Positions 1 through 11,600 of a stretch of 64,000 bases of DNA are shown here, one piece after another (the stretch's first letter is position 1; each line of letters opens with the position of its first letter). The position numbers were made by a program, and so were the translations under genes. Origin of the DNA: Apostichopus japonicus (Eukaryota > Echinodermata > Holothuroidea > Aspidochirotida > Stichopodidae); the NCBI RefSeq assembly GCF_037975245.1, contig NC_092563.1, positions 16,366,594-16,430,593 on the forward strand. The letters are read 5' to 3'. The notes beneath the pieces were generated by a model that had not been told where the DNA came from, made no database searches, and saw only the letters and a list, made by a program, of their open reading frames with translations.

Positions 1-1
1 A

Positions 2-995
2 AAAAATATTACGTATGAACGGCACCAATTCTTCTCGCGACAACAACAGGAAAATGAAAGTATTGACCAGTATGTCACGGACCTTCGTAACAAAAGCGCA
101 ACTTGCGAGTTCGGAGATTTGAACGATAGCCTGATTCGCGATAGAATTGTGTGTGGTATTCGAAGTGACAGTTTGCGTGAACGAATGTTACGGGAACCAG
201 ACATAAAACTTGACACTGCGATAAACATGTGTAGAGCGGCGGAAGTGTCTAAAACACAGGTGAAAAATCTTGGAATCACCGAAAAGGAAAAATGTGTTAT
301 GCAGCTGCCTTGAACTATCAGAATAAAGGTAATAAGAACCATGCTAACTCTACTGTTACTTATACTAGACCTACTCGTGACAGTGATAAACCAAAACAAT
401 TCAAATGTAAAAGGTGTGCTACCACACATGGCCCACGGGAATGTCCGCATATGGGAAAAACTGTAGTAATTGCAACAAGTTTGGACATTTCGCAAAGTGC
501 TGTCGTTTTGAAAGAAGGGTTAATGTCATTGAGGACAGCTATACCAGTGAAAGTGAAACGGAACTGTTTTTAGACACAGTGTATACAATTAATGACATTA
601 CAACAGGCAATGAATGGCTGGTCGATATGGCAGTAGGAAAACGAAAAGTTCAGTTTAAAATGGACACGGGAGCACAGGCGAACATTCTGCCTTTCTCCTT
701 CTACAAGAAAGCAGCAAATGGAAAAGCATTGCACAAAACCAGAGTGAAACTCTCAACATATTCAGGTGAAACACTTCCTGTTTTAGGGAAATGCATGTTG
801 AAGTGCAAACATAATGGACGGAACGTCAACACAGAATTCCTGGTGGTAAATATGAAATCACAACCCATACTGGGATTACAAAGCTGTGAGAAATTTGGAT
901 TAATTCAAAGGATCATGGACATAAGCGACAAAACACCCGAGGATGAAACCAACAGTCTTTGCTGGAGGACTATGCAGATGTGTTCTCCGGCATAG
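2..995 (+). pseudogene. gypsy gag (partial) and protease, frameshifted
   Basis: Frame 2 from base 2 reads a gag capsid-like segment with the motif ESIDQYVTDLRNKSATC and then SLIRDRIVCGI, ending at a stop at 311-313. A zinc-knuckle region follows, split between two frames: one CX2C...C segment near 405-445 and a CX2CX4HX4C knuckle (CSNCNKFGHFAKC) in another frame from about 456. The second frame continues into a retropepsin-like domain with the active-site motif DTGA near 664. It remains open to 995, where the downstream polymerase frame takes over. The N-terminus of gag is beyond the window. The frame breaks are read directly; whether any was once programmed frameshifting cannot be told from one copy. 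Confidence 0.8.
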
Positions 996-3645
996 GATGT
1001 TTACAGGAAGAGCATCACATTGAAGTGGATCCAGAAGCCAGGCCAATTGTCCATCCACCAAGAAAAGTGCCAGTTGCCTTACGGAAACAGCTGCGCAAAG
1101 AGCTAGATGTAATGGAAAAGGACAATATCATTGATAAAGTGAAAGTCCCACTGACTGGGTCAATTCCCTAGTCATTGTTGAAAAATCAAATGGTAGGTTA
1201 AGAATCTGTCTAGATCCTCGGGACCTTAATAAAGCCATAAAAAGGGAACATTTTCAGTTACCAACAGTGGATGAAATTACCAGTAACCTGACTGGGGCCC
1301 AGTTTTTCTCAGTGCTTGATGCCAACCAGGGCTTTTGGCAAATTCCCCTTGATCAGGAAAGTGCCAAATTATGCACTTTTAACACACCCTTTGGAAGGTA
1401 CAAATTTTTAAGGCTGCCATTTGGCATCCATAATGCACCAGAGGTATTCCACAAAACGGTTGCCCAACTATTTGAAGGCATAGAAGGTGTACACACGTAC
1501 ATTGATGATATCTTGGTGTGGGGCAAAACACGCACTGAACATGACAATAGATTGCGTCAAGTTCTTGAAAAAGCTAAGGATCACAACCTTAAATTGAACA
1601 AAGACAAATGCAAGATAGGTCTAACTGAAATCAAATACATAGGCCACATTCTAACCAAAGATGGCATGAAGCCAGACCCCGACAAAATTGAGGCTGTCAC
1701 ACAACTCCCAAAACCAGAATCTAGGAAGGATCTAGAGAGGTTCTTAGGTATGATACAGTACCTGGGAAAATTTTTACCAGACCTGTCACAAGAATCAGCA
1801 CCTCCAAGAGTGCTGCTCAGAAAGGAAATTGAATGGCATTGGGACACTGAACAAGAACAATGTTTTCAAAGACTGAAAGAACTCGCCACAAAGGCACCAG
1901 TACTTCGATATTTTGATATTGATAAACCTGTGAAAATTTCAGTAGATGCTTCTCAGAAGGGACTGGGAGCAGTGTTGTTACAAGAGGAACATCCAGTGGC
2001 TTATGCGTCAAGGTCATTGACCCCGACTCAACAGGGGTATGCACAAATTGAAAAAGAAATGCTTGCCATCGTGTACGGGTGTGAAAAATTCCACCAATAT
2101 ATCTATGGCAAAGAGGTTCTGGTTGAATCTGACCATAAGCCCCTTGAGGCTATAGTGAGAAAACCTCTTGTGTCAGCACCTCCCAGAATTCAAAGATTGT
2201 TGATGCGGGCTCAACGTTATAATCTCAAGGTTGAATACAAACCAGGTAAAGAGATGTACATTGCTGATACTCTCTCCAGGGCCTATTTAGAGGTAGATCA
2301 GACACATGATGAATTTGACAACGAAATTGAACTTGTAGTCCACACATTGGTGACCAACTTGCCAATGACAGTTCAAAAGAAAAATCAGTTTATTGATGAA
2401 ACTAGAAAAGATCTGACCCTGCAAAAACTCAAAGAGGTCACTGAGGAAGGGTGGCCAGCAAGTAAATCAGCTGTGCCTGATGAGATAAAAGAGTATTGGG
2501 ATTACAAAGAAGAAATACATATTGCTGAAGATATGCTATTTAAGGGTGAAAAACTCATTGTTCCCACCTCCCTCAGAAACGAAACATTGGTCAAAATTCA
2601 TGAAGGTCACCAGGGGATAGAAAGGTGCAAAAGAAGGGGAAGGGAAGTAGTATTTTGGCCCAGAATGATGAGTCAAATTGTTGCCATGGTTTCAAAATGT
2701 TCTACATGTTTGATGTACCAAAACGCAAATGCCAAAGAACCCCTTCAGCCTCACCCAATACCAAATAGGCCATGGGAGACGGTAGGAACTGATTTGTTTT
2801 ACCTGGAAAACAAAACATTCTTGTTAGTAGTAGACTATTATTCAAAGTTTGTAGAAGTCTCTGAGTTAAGACAGACAACTAGTGAAGGTGTAGTCAATAG
2901 CCTAAAGGCTATATTTGCCAGACATGGAATACCGGACAAAGTGGTGTCGGACAATGGGCCACAATTTTCAAGTCAGGTGTTTAAGCATTTTGCACAAGTC
3001 TGGCAGTTCAATCATGCAACCTCTAGTCCTACTTATCCACAATCAAATGGGATGGCAGAAAGAGCCATACAGACAATCAAGAAATTGCTCAAAAAAGCAA
3101 AAACTGACCAAAAGGATCCACATTTAAGTCTTTTTGAGTACAGAAACACTCCCATAGACAATAATCTTGGATCTCCTGCACAGTTGTTAATGAGTCGAAG
3201 GCTAAAAACAACACTGCCAATCACTAGTCAACTTCTCAAGCCACAAATTCAAAACAGTGGCAACAATGTCATTGCCAAATTACAAGACCGACAAAACAAA
3301 CAGAAATTGTATTACGACAGAAATACAAAACCTCTTTCAACACTGAATCCAGGTGATACAGTCAGAGTCAGAAATTCAAATGGCACTTGGGATCCAGCCA
3401 AGGTGCTTAGTCAATCAAAACAACCAAATTCATTCATTATTGAAACTCCAAACGGGGACCTTAGGCGAAATAGGCGGCATTTGATGAAGACAAAAGAGGC
3501 AAATGTTGTCTTACCTGAAAATGTGAATGAAGATGATTTGAGCTCATTTGAAACTCCCACTGATAACCCTCAGGAGCAGCTTCAGGGGACCAGTTCCATG
3601 GGTAGAGTCATTAGTAAACCAAAAAGGTTTATTGAAGAGTACTAA
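959..3645 (+). pseudogene. gypsy pol: reverse transcriptase, RNase H, integrase
   Basis: The start of the RT connection reads in frame 2 from 959 to about 1145, then shifts to frame 1. Frame 1 is open from about 1150 to the stop at 3645; the first ATG at 1267 is not the true start. RT has the catalytic YIDD box near 1500 and the conserved FRLPFG-like stretch (here LRLPFGIHNAP). RNase H follows (SVDASQKGLGAVLLQEE; ESDHKPLEA). Integrase has the HHCC zinc region (HEGHQG...CSTC), the catalytic Asp residues in GTDLF and SDNGPQFSS, and the Glu in NGMAERAIQT. The C-terminal region GDTVRVRN is followed by a basic tail. Apart from the N-terminal shift this long frame is intact, which suggests a fairly recent insertion. 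Confidence 0.88.
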
Positions 3646-3850
3646 GTTTGTTCAGTAGTGGCTGAGTAAGAAGTTTATCTGTTTATAGACTAACAGTCTA
3701 TACTTTGTTTTCTTTTTACCTTTAAATCTTCTGTAGTTTAGTTTTGTTATTACCATATCGTTGTCAGAACAATTTGAGAAACTGCAAATAATATTAAGTG
3801 GAATTTGCAACTATTTCATCACCATTCAACATATTATATTATTCACACCT

Positions 3851-4760
3851 TGATAAGGGAGATGTCACATATTGTACTAGCATAGCGCCATCCTTATGTT
3901 AATCTGTTAATATGATATCACCGATACCCAGAGGCAATACACGTGCAGTTATCTTAAGAACGTCTTGGTGTCTTGATTACCTACTCGATACAGGTGGCAC
4001 TGCAAAGCTGTTGCACGTTCCCATGTAAGACAAAGAACTGTGCGACTGGACAAGGAGTCTATGAGTATTTGACGTGGTAAACTATTACTATATTAAGGCC
4101 TAAGTTAGACGTGGAACTACCTATAAGGCTAATCTAGGTTCCCCTCCCCCACCTTATGTCCCATTTTGTGTATCTGTTTTGTATCTATTTGAGACTTGCA
4201 CATAGTCACCTGTCCGTGAAGAATGTCTCAATAGAATGGATTTACTAATACGATTAGCAAAAAAGTTAGGCTATCATCTGAATCTCGCAAGCAGTATAAA
4301 ATAACCGCCGCAGTGTGTCGGCTTTGTGTTGTGCCAGCGCAGACCATGCACTCCGTATTATACGGATAGGAAGTAGTCTTCGTTACCCAGCCGTCGCACA
4401 GTTTCACCTTTCGGACTCGTAGTTCAACGTGTAACAGCTTTGCAGTTATTACTGTGCCACCGCAGATACTGTACTAGCTATGAGTATCGGGTGAAGATAC
4501 ACACTCAAAGACGCACACTGCCAGACTGATCACGACTCGGTGCATCTCGACTGTCGTTTCGTGGAAAGTCGCGGATAGTCGGGCAGCTTGACTTGGGTTT
4601 CAAAGTCGCGTCTTCGGCTTCAGTCGGGAAAACAGCACATGCAGCCTTTGTCCGAAATGGGAGTCGTGCAGTGTACAGTGGTTCACGATGAAACTGTACA
4701 GGTTTCAACAACTACAACAAAAATAAATTCACATTTGAAAAAATACGCCTCCGGTCGTTG
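3851..4760 (+). repeat. polypurine tract and putative 3' LTR
   Basis: The purine tract AAGGGAGA ends at 3862 and is followed at once by TGTCACATATTG, a classic PPT-LTR junction starting with TG. Inside the putative LTR there is a TATA-like CAGTATAAAATAA near 4290 and an AATAAA at 4722-4727, in the order expected for U3-R. The LTR end is not fixed, because the 5' LTR and the target-site duplication cannot be compared; about 4750-4770 is my estimate. Confidence 0.6.
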
Positions 4761-4953
4761 GTAGCAGGCATGTCATTGTGGGCTCTGATCAGTCGGTTAG
4801 TGTCCGGGAGGTCAGTCGTGTCACTAAGTTAGTCTTCGCGATTAAAAGATTTTCGCCCTAACGTCGGTCGAGTTGAGACTGCTCGGGACCAATCGTACAG
4901 TGTGTGGTGGCGGGATTCAAAATATACTTGAATGTAATGTTCATAGATTATAC

Positions 4954-5610
4954 CTCGTGACTGGTGAGAAAGCTCATGCCTTCGACAGTCTGTACCGCGT
5001 AGCTTAAAATGTTCTCAATTTTGTGATAATCTTGACTCTCCAAGCAGGCCCTCAGTGAATCCACCTCGAGGAGCTCTTGAACTAAGTAAAGTCTTCCTGG
5101 TTAAAAAATAAGATATGGAATAAATGACGTGCGTAAAATATATACCAAAAAACTAAAGTCATATGTGAAACATACGGATCGATATGCAAATATGAATCGA
5201 TGACGAATGTTAAAAACACTTGAAGAAAAGACTATTATTAATAAGTTGTCAGAATGGCTTAGTGACGATTGTCCAATCATGGACCCAAAACGTATTATTT
5301 GTTAGTGGACCAATGACATATAAAAGCACTCTTGCATGCAGTACCATTACAATTTGTAAAAAACAAAAAGCTAAATATTTCGACAATTTAATAACATATG
5401 GTAGTGTAGCTGAGACTTAATAACGGATAGGCCTACATCTCATAAGTAGACCACCAAGGACACAATGCATGTACGGTGTTTCCTGGAAGTATAATTTACC
5501 TCGTCGAAGGGATGTTCCGTACGTGGTCATTATGTATTGACTGTTTGGGATATCGATGAGAGTTTTAACAAACATATCCCATCGAAACTGGTCCTCAATA
5601 GGTGCTGCCT
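4954..5610 (-). CDS. tyrosine protein kinase, two exons (alpha-C to alpha-E), partial gene
   Basis: Two exons run from high to low coordinates. Exon 5610-5500 encodes the alpha-C/beta-4 region (IEDQFRWDMFVKTLIDIPN, then YIMTTYGTS). Exon 5096-4954 encodes beta-5, hinge and alpha-E: LYLVQELLEVDSLRACLE and AVQTVEGMSFLTSHE. The last segment is the sequence that normally precedes HRDLAARN in tyrosine kinases. Splice sites are canonical (acceptor CAG at 5611, donor GTAAAT below 5500, acceptor CAG at 5097, donor GTATAA below 4954), and the phases join 1 to 1 and then leave in phase 0. The catalytic-loop exon is not seen in 1-4953 and probably lies beyond the window, past the gypsy insertion. Upstream exons may be those at 6189 and 7440 and the Ig gene further up. 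Confidence 0.75.
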
Positions 5611-6067
5611 CTGATGGTTCAACAAACAGTGGTTTACAAAAACAAACAAAAAATGTTACGTTTACACTATTCTAACACGGCTGAATCACCGTGAGATATC
5701 GGAATCCTATCAGTTTTCAGAGTGAAAATGGCGGTTCTTTATCAAGAACACCAGAAACGTTGAAAATATTTTTTATACTTGCTTATTTTTAAAAAGCATT
5801 AACAACAATCACCGAGCAATATGTTTATAATCTTTCCGGTGATAAAATGTGTGAACATATATTAACATTGACAGCCCATTGGAACAATATGGGTGGGGGG
5901 GGGGGGGCTGAGGGGCAAGAAAATTTAATTGTTTGATTCCTATAGTTAGATATAATGGTTGGTGAGAAACCTACTATGTACCGTCCCTTTACTTTTAAAA
6001 TATGATGATGCAGCCAATCTCCCCCTGTTCCTATACACATACCATTTTGACATTTCCGATAAATACG

Positions 6068-6071
<4 letters not shown>

Positions 6072-6118
<47 letters not shown>

Positions 6119-6127
6119 ATATATATA
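6072..6127. repeat. (TA)n / GT microsatellite
   Basis: About 39 bases of alternating TA are followed by a short GTGTGTGT run and another TATATATA. The overlapping small ORFs rich in Tyr-Ile are simple-repeat artefacts. Confidence 0.95.
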
Positions 6128-6188
6128 CGGCCATGAGAACATTTACTATACCTGAAACTGTCGTCAAGAAAATGCCGATTTTTTTTAC

Positions 6189-6319
6189 CAGGTTTTGTTT
6201 GAATGTTCCAATCCATCGTTCGAGGAAGCTCCCGTGCTTGAGCTTCATTACAATGCATATCTGATTGAATGGTATCATGTTACTTCCGTAGATGTCACCA
6301 ATGACCCTTGCGTAAACCC
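6189..6319 (-). CDS. candidate kinase-like exon
   Basis: On the minus strand a 131-bp open segment is framed by an acceptor (ACAACAG) and a donor (CTG|GTAAAA), entering in phase 1 and leaving in phase 0. It encodes VYARVIGDIYG and then CIVMKLKHGSFLERWI. The VMK could be the beta-3 lysine motif (VAVK-like) following a GxVYxxV glycine loop. Alternatively, CIVMKLKHGSF could be a beta-5/hinge stretch. It lies upstream of the confident kinase exons on the same strand. It joins exon 5610-5500 in frame only if that exon uses an alternative AG two bases further in, so a missing exon or a pseudoexon is possible. Confidence 0.35.
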
Positions 6320-7439
6320 CTGTTGTATAGGGATGAATGAAACCTGTATTAGAAAATGGTACATACATTTTTGGATTGAGGGTGGGGCCACACGGGGCCT
6401 CCCCCTCCAACTTATACAGTTAGGGAAACACACGTTTTTGACAATAAACATTGTCGATTTAGAACGATAGGCACTACATCAGTCTTATCGCGAGCTGAAT
6501 ATCTGATATGTGTTTTACGTAATATGTTTAATTAGACAAAAAAGCTGTCGCTTGCGGGGTAACACAGAAAATGCTTACACTACAGTCAAGGCTATTGCTG
6601 TGACTGTGAAGTGATCATGTTTGTGAAATTTATGTTACTCTAACGTTTGTTGCTAATTGTTGGTATATTATTGTTTTATTAATAGGTTATTCAGCATGAA
6701 CCCCCACAGTGGCTTGGCCCGCCTCCCCCCCCCCCCCACATGGTGGACATCTGGGTCTTTGGTAAATTACGCATAATTTTGCAGACTCCAGAGAATAATA
6801 GCATTTGGCATTTCGATAAGAGTTCAAATAGAATTAGGCAGTGATGTATTAGAATGCGAACCTGCTGAGTTCGTTAGCTACCTCAGTAATTACCTTCACT
6901 TTCGTCATTCTGTTTGCCAAGGAAAAGTTTCGATGATCTCATTTTGGAAAACTTTGAACGAGAACTGGATTGAAAGAGAAGTATATTTATAACAGTGTTT
7001 ATATTTGAAATGAAACTTGAAAGAGATTGTTATGAAGCTAAGAAGCTTAAAGAATTTGACTCATTTCGTTACCGACTTCTAGCTTCTAGGTTCCTGATAT
7101 ACCCATATAAGACACAGAATCTATTCAAAACTCACAAAATGTAAAGAGAATTTGATCTAACCATTAAGTGTCCAATTGAAAAAAAAAGATTGGTTAAAAA
7201 TAAGGTGATGTAAACATGTTATTTATACAGTACCTGTTTGAGAAAACAACCATTGATTTTCTCCCTGCAAGATAAATGGACCAAACTCATTTTGTTAAAA
7301 TGTGATATTTTTTGTATAACTATATGACATGCAGTTTGAAAGGTACATATCTTCGGGTGGGTGAGTTAGTTCTTTTAAAGAATTTCCTTTTTCGCATAAC
7401 AGATGAAGCATTGATCTCTTTGGCTATAGGCTTACATAC

Positions 7440-7550
7440 AAGATATGACCAGACATGCCATAGGGAGCTGGTTAGGACCCTCTCGGATCCCCCAAGAAAT
7501 ATCTGAGGCTCCTATTTTCTGATCCACGTGGCCTAACTGAATTTCGAACA
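7440..7550 (-). CDS. candidate juxtamembrane / glycine-loop exon
   Basis: A 111-bp segment lies between the acceptor AACCAG and the donor GTATGTAAG, open throughout, phase 1 in and phase 1 out. It encodes FEIQLGHVDQKIGAS followed by DISWGIREG and PMACLVIS. This loosely resembles a kinase juxtamembrane stretch with a degenerate glycine loop (IGxSxISxG) and a beta-3-like strand lacking Lys. Its entry phase fits a splice from the last Ig-gene exon (donor GTAAGA at 8714-8715). The evidence is phase, splice signals and weak similarity only; it could be a chance open segment. Confidence 0.3.
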
Positions 7551-7737
7551 CTGGTTATATGTCATTACAGCAATAAAACACCAACTGTATGCTACCGTGA
7601 TGTCACTTCCTGAAGTTAATTTCCGAATCTAATTCATTTCGTCTGTTCTTGCTATGACATTTGACAAGGTACAGTAACTCTTCGGTTACTCACAGTCATA
7701 ACTTTTCATCAACTACACATATAGAGATCATGTATAT

Positions 7738-8100
7738 TAGGGCGTCGGAAGCTATTTGGGATTGGTACGGCAGTTCAGAGTGTGGCCGTCTATCATAAAT
7801 ATCGGGGGGACGGTTGGTAGGTCAAACTACGCTACGCGCTACTATGGTTGGCGCGTAGCGTAATGGGGATAATTTTGAAAAAATGTCTCCCAGATTGCAG
7901 GAAATGGCACTTCCCGAGCTTGAAAACAAGACCCCTGCCATGCCAGAGTAGTCACATTTTGCCTACTTGCTTGTTTCATTTCGGTTCTTTATTTTTTGCC
8001 ACTTTTTTTTTTTAGTCCTACTTTTTTTTTCTTTCTTTTTTTCGCAGAGGATAATGGTCCGGCGTTCGCCGGACCTGCCGTACCGGCTCCGATGCCCCTA
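7738..8100. mobile_element. MITE, family with GCGTAGCG palindromic core (copy 1)
   Basis: The element begins TAGGGCGTCGGAAGC and ends GGCTCCGATGCCCCTA, giving inverted termini. Inside is an inverted repeat around GCGCTACTATGGTTGGCGCG. It is about 85% alike, by eye, to the reverse complement of 18273-18635 over most of its length, including AAATGGCACTTCC and a pyrimidine-rich stretch. It has no coding capacity. Target duplication is unclear: the AT-rich flanks are themselves palindromic. Confidence 0.75.
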
Positions 8101-8525
8101 ATATACACATAAGAAAGTCTATGTTTGTGTTCCAATTGTATTGTGTGTATCTTCCAGCAATACAATGTTTCTGTTTCAGTAGTATGTGTTTATGTTCCAA
8201 TACTAGTATCAACCGCTACATACCGGCCATATATCACTTAAATATATATGATGTGTTAGTATGCTATCCATACAATTTATTGAGATTGTTTATTGTTAAC
8301 CGTGCTACAAAAAGATATGGGATGCCATTTTAGAAATAGCATGTACAGACTAAAAATAAATAATGAAAATAAAATATTAAAATTAGCAAAGGCCTAAGAT
8401 ATCCAAAAGACAGTTCTTCATCAAAGGGACACATTTTATTTGCCAGTAGGGCACATTTGCTAGTTTGGTAAAAAGTGGTGGGGAAGGGGCCACGTGCCCA
8501 GGTGCCCCCCGGCATCTACCCCCTG

Positions 8526-8625
8526 GTAGTATGTCTATGTTCCAACAGTAGCATGTCTATGTTCCAACAGTAGTATGTCTATGTTCCAACAGTAGTATGT
8601 CTATGTTCCAACAGTAGTATGTTTT
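8526..8625. repeat. 22-bp tandem repeat
   Basis: The unit AGTAGTATGTCTATGTTCCA plus AC is repeated about four and a half times with almost no change. Degenerate relatives of the same unit are scattered over 8120-8215, which suggests an older array interrupted by other sequence. Confidence 0.9.
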
Positions 8626-8671
8626 ACTTTTAGCTGCAATTCTTCTTGAGTTAGTACATTATTCAGTATCA

Positions 8672-11600
8672 TTATGTTATAACGTCATACGTTATATTAT
8701 AAATGACCATCTTACACTCTGCTGCCTGAACCACTGCGTCTTCTTCGCGATGTCTTCGACGGACCTCCGACATCTCCATCCTTAAAAAAAAGATAATTTA
8801 ATGTTTCAGTAAATAATTCAATAATTAAATTGTTTATAGAATGTTCACGTGTCACATTCTTAAGTTTAGTGTTCTGCCACATTTTCAATTCAATTTCTTT
8901 ATTCCAGTATAAATTTACAAAATTTATAAAATGGACACATAATAAGGATACATAAAAGACGTAAAAATGTACAATCATGAAATCATGAACAAATAAGATA
9001 TAAGATGGAGGATTAGAAGTTTGAAAGATTAAAAGGATTATAACAGAGATTCTAAGAACCCATTTTAAGTATAAATGATTGCTCTGTAGATAAAAGAGTT
9101 CTTAAAAAGCATAATTCTAAAAGTTGGCAAGATAGTAGGATTTCGTAGATTGTACTTGTTGGTTCTATTGCACAGAGAGATCAACTCGGAGTGAAGTGGG
9201 TGATCTTTAGAACTATGTATATTCTTAGCTAGTCTTATGAATTCATTTTTAGCATGATTACATCCTTGCGTAAAAATGTGTTTATCATGTAATAGGTACA
9301 TCAAATACCGATCATCCGAATGAGGAGTGAAAATTTACGACTATAGACTAAACAAACGCATTCGTTTATAAACAGATCGATGTTAGGCAACAGAGAAAAA
9401 TATTGATGTCATGGCAAAATTTGGGAATCGAAGCAGAATACTACATGAAAGTCTAATTGAAATTGTTACAAAATGTCAGACGCCTATTCGTGCTGTTTTC
9501 TTTACATTGGAACTATTATTTATAGTTTACATATGTTTATCTCAAAAATTCTCAAATGTTATAGATTTCCTTCATTCTACTAAATTGTGCAAAACGAACA
9601 GAAATATTTGTTTGCAATAATTATGACACTAGTGTAGGTTATAATTCGGGGTACAATGTTGGTAAGGTATACTGTATCACCAAATTTTCAATTATTTTAA
9701 TAAGTATGAATATGAGTTTATATTTCGTCATTTATATAACAGGGTTTGACATCAGGAAATGAAGGCCAAAATATCATTTAAGTAGAACTTATAAAATATT
9801 AAATTAAAGTGAGTGATATTTGCTCGATGAATATTCCTTTAAACGTCGTTTTTAAATATTATTTCATATCATATGTTAATATCGAGATAAAATCCAAATC
9901 ATTGAACATACCTGGTCGTCGATGGTGCATTTCCTCGTGTACCTGTTTCGCGAAATATCAAATGTATCAGTTTTATTTGCGTGAATTGCGGTAGTATACT
10001 TTGATATAAATAAATGAAAAATTTATGTAGATTGTGTGTATTAGTATAGGTTCAAAGTAAGAAAAGAAAATGCTCACGTGTGGCCTTTCTCCGGCAGGAA
10101 ACGAGAATTAATGTAACTACAAATATAACGAGAATGACCGTAATTCCTGCATGAAGCAGATGTTGTGTGACATCGGGGAGAACCACTGACAAAGAGAACA
10201 AACGAATTCATTGTAGAAACAGATGACAATCGTATTAAAGTTTAAAGATGAAGAACGAAGCATTAGTTTAGTTTATTACGAATGGAAATATGGCAAAATG
10301 AAGGCTATGAAAGTTATAGAAGGGTGGTACATGTCTATAGTTGCCCCAGTTGACAACGAATATTATTCTGCTAAACAACATATCTACTGTCTCACTCCAT
10401 CGTTTTTACCATCTGTAAATGTATTTCATTCCAACACAAAATACATAAATCAATACATTAAAATGCCACTTGTTAACAGATAAAGTGTAGCTTCATATGA
10501 AAGAATAGTTGTAGGGTGACTGGTAATGAAGACTTGGTGTAATATATATTAAAATAACGAGGACGTGATAGGCGGGACTTTGAATTAACTTCCAAGACGA
10601 TATGCCAAACTCGCCTAATCTTTATAATCTAAAAATGCATGATCTTGAAACATTGACTTATTGTTAAACTGGTGATGTCAGCTTTATGTGTGTGATAATG
10701 TACGTGACGTCCACTTGGGATTGGCATTTTCAATAATAAAAAACCGTTATTCTGCATAGAGTTGATATAACTCTGTTCTTAATGTCTGCTAGCTTCAACC
10801 AGGTGACATTATAAAGATCGAAGAAGGCGCTAGCATGCAATGCGAGTAACGTTATATATACCAACGCAGAAATGGACTCATGAATAATTGTATCATGTAG
10901 CAATCGTTTATCTTTCATTAATCAATGAAACAGTCCATAAATTGATTGGTTGGTTGATTGATTACTAATTGATTGACTGTTTAATTGAGTGAACGGTTGA
11001 TCTGTTTACAGATTGATTGATTGATACATAAATGGATTGATTGGTTGATCGTATCATTGGTTGATCAATCGATTGAATGGTTGATCGATTGATTGTTGTA
11101 TATGATTGAACCTTCAATTCTTCTTACACGTTCACAGTCCCTGCATATAGATACAGACATTTCTTATCTTACATTTAATAAACACTGTTTCCTCTTTGGT
11201 TTCGTTAATTCCCTGGACAACACATGATATTTTCGTGTCTGTAATGGCTGGATTATAAGTCATCTCAGAGGTTAGTTGATGTAACTGCCCGCGAGATTCG
11301 TTTCTTGTCTTGATACCGTCTGCTACAGGTACACCATTGATCTCCCAGGTAATGGACTTAATCCAATCGGTGCTGTTTGCTGTACAAGCAAATGTGTAGG
11401 TAGATATGAGAAAGGCTTCAATAGTGCCAGGGTAAACACGATCCACTTCAGGCATCAGGAGGATATTTAAATCCACTTTAGATGGGTAAAAAAGAGTTTA
11501 TTGAGTAAACCGTTAATATAGGTACATATTTTTCTCAGTAAGTCTATAATCTTACATATTTCGTACATAATAAACAATAGGGATTTGTGCGTGTGTGTTC

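Larger units (their letters stand above)
1..4760 (+). mobile_element. Ty3/gypsy LTR retrotransposon, 5' truncated by window edge, degenerate
   Basis: The order is gag, CCHC zinc knuckle, aspartic protease, reverse transcriptase, RNase H, integrase, polypurine tract, then a putative 3' LTR. Integrase follows RNase H, which is the Ty3/gypsy order. The gag core and the pol organisation resemble the Mag/SURL-type elements common in echinoderms; that clade assignment is inference. The reading frame changes near 300, 455, 985 and 1145, so this copy cannot make a full polyprotein, although most of pol is open. The 5' LTR and the primer-binding site lie outside the window. The element is antisense to, and possibly within an intron of, the tyrosine kinase gene whose exons start at 4954. 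Confidence 0.9.

Noticed and set aside
5946-6264. ORFs with Tyr-Ile runs on both strands, also 13126-13329
   Set aside because: Translations of TA microsatellites. Only the 6189-6319 part was kept, as a weak candidate exon on splice-signal and kinase-similarity grounds.
8526-8625. CRISPR-like repeat array
   Set aside because: The copies are directly tandem with no unique spacers, and the genome is animal; it is a minisatellite.
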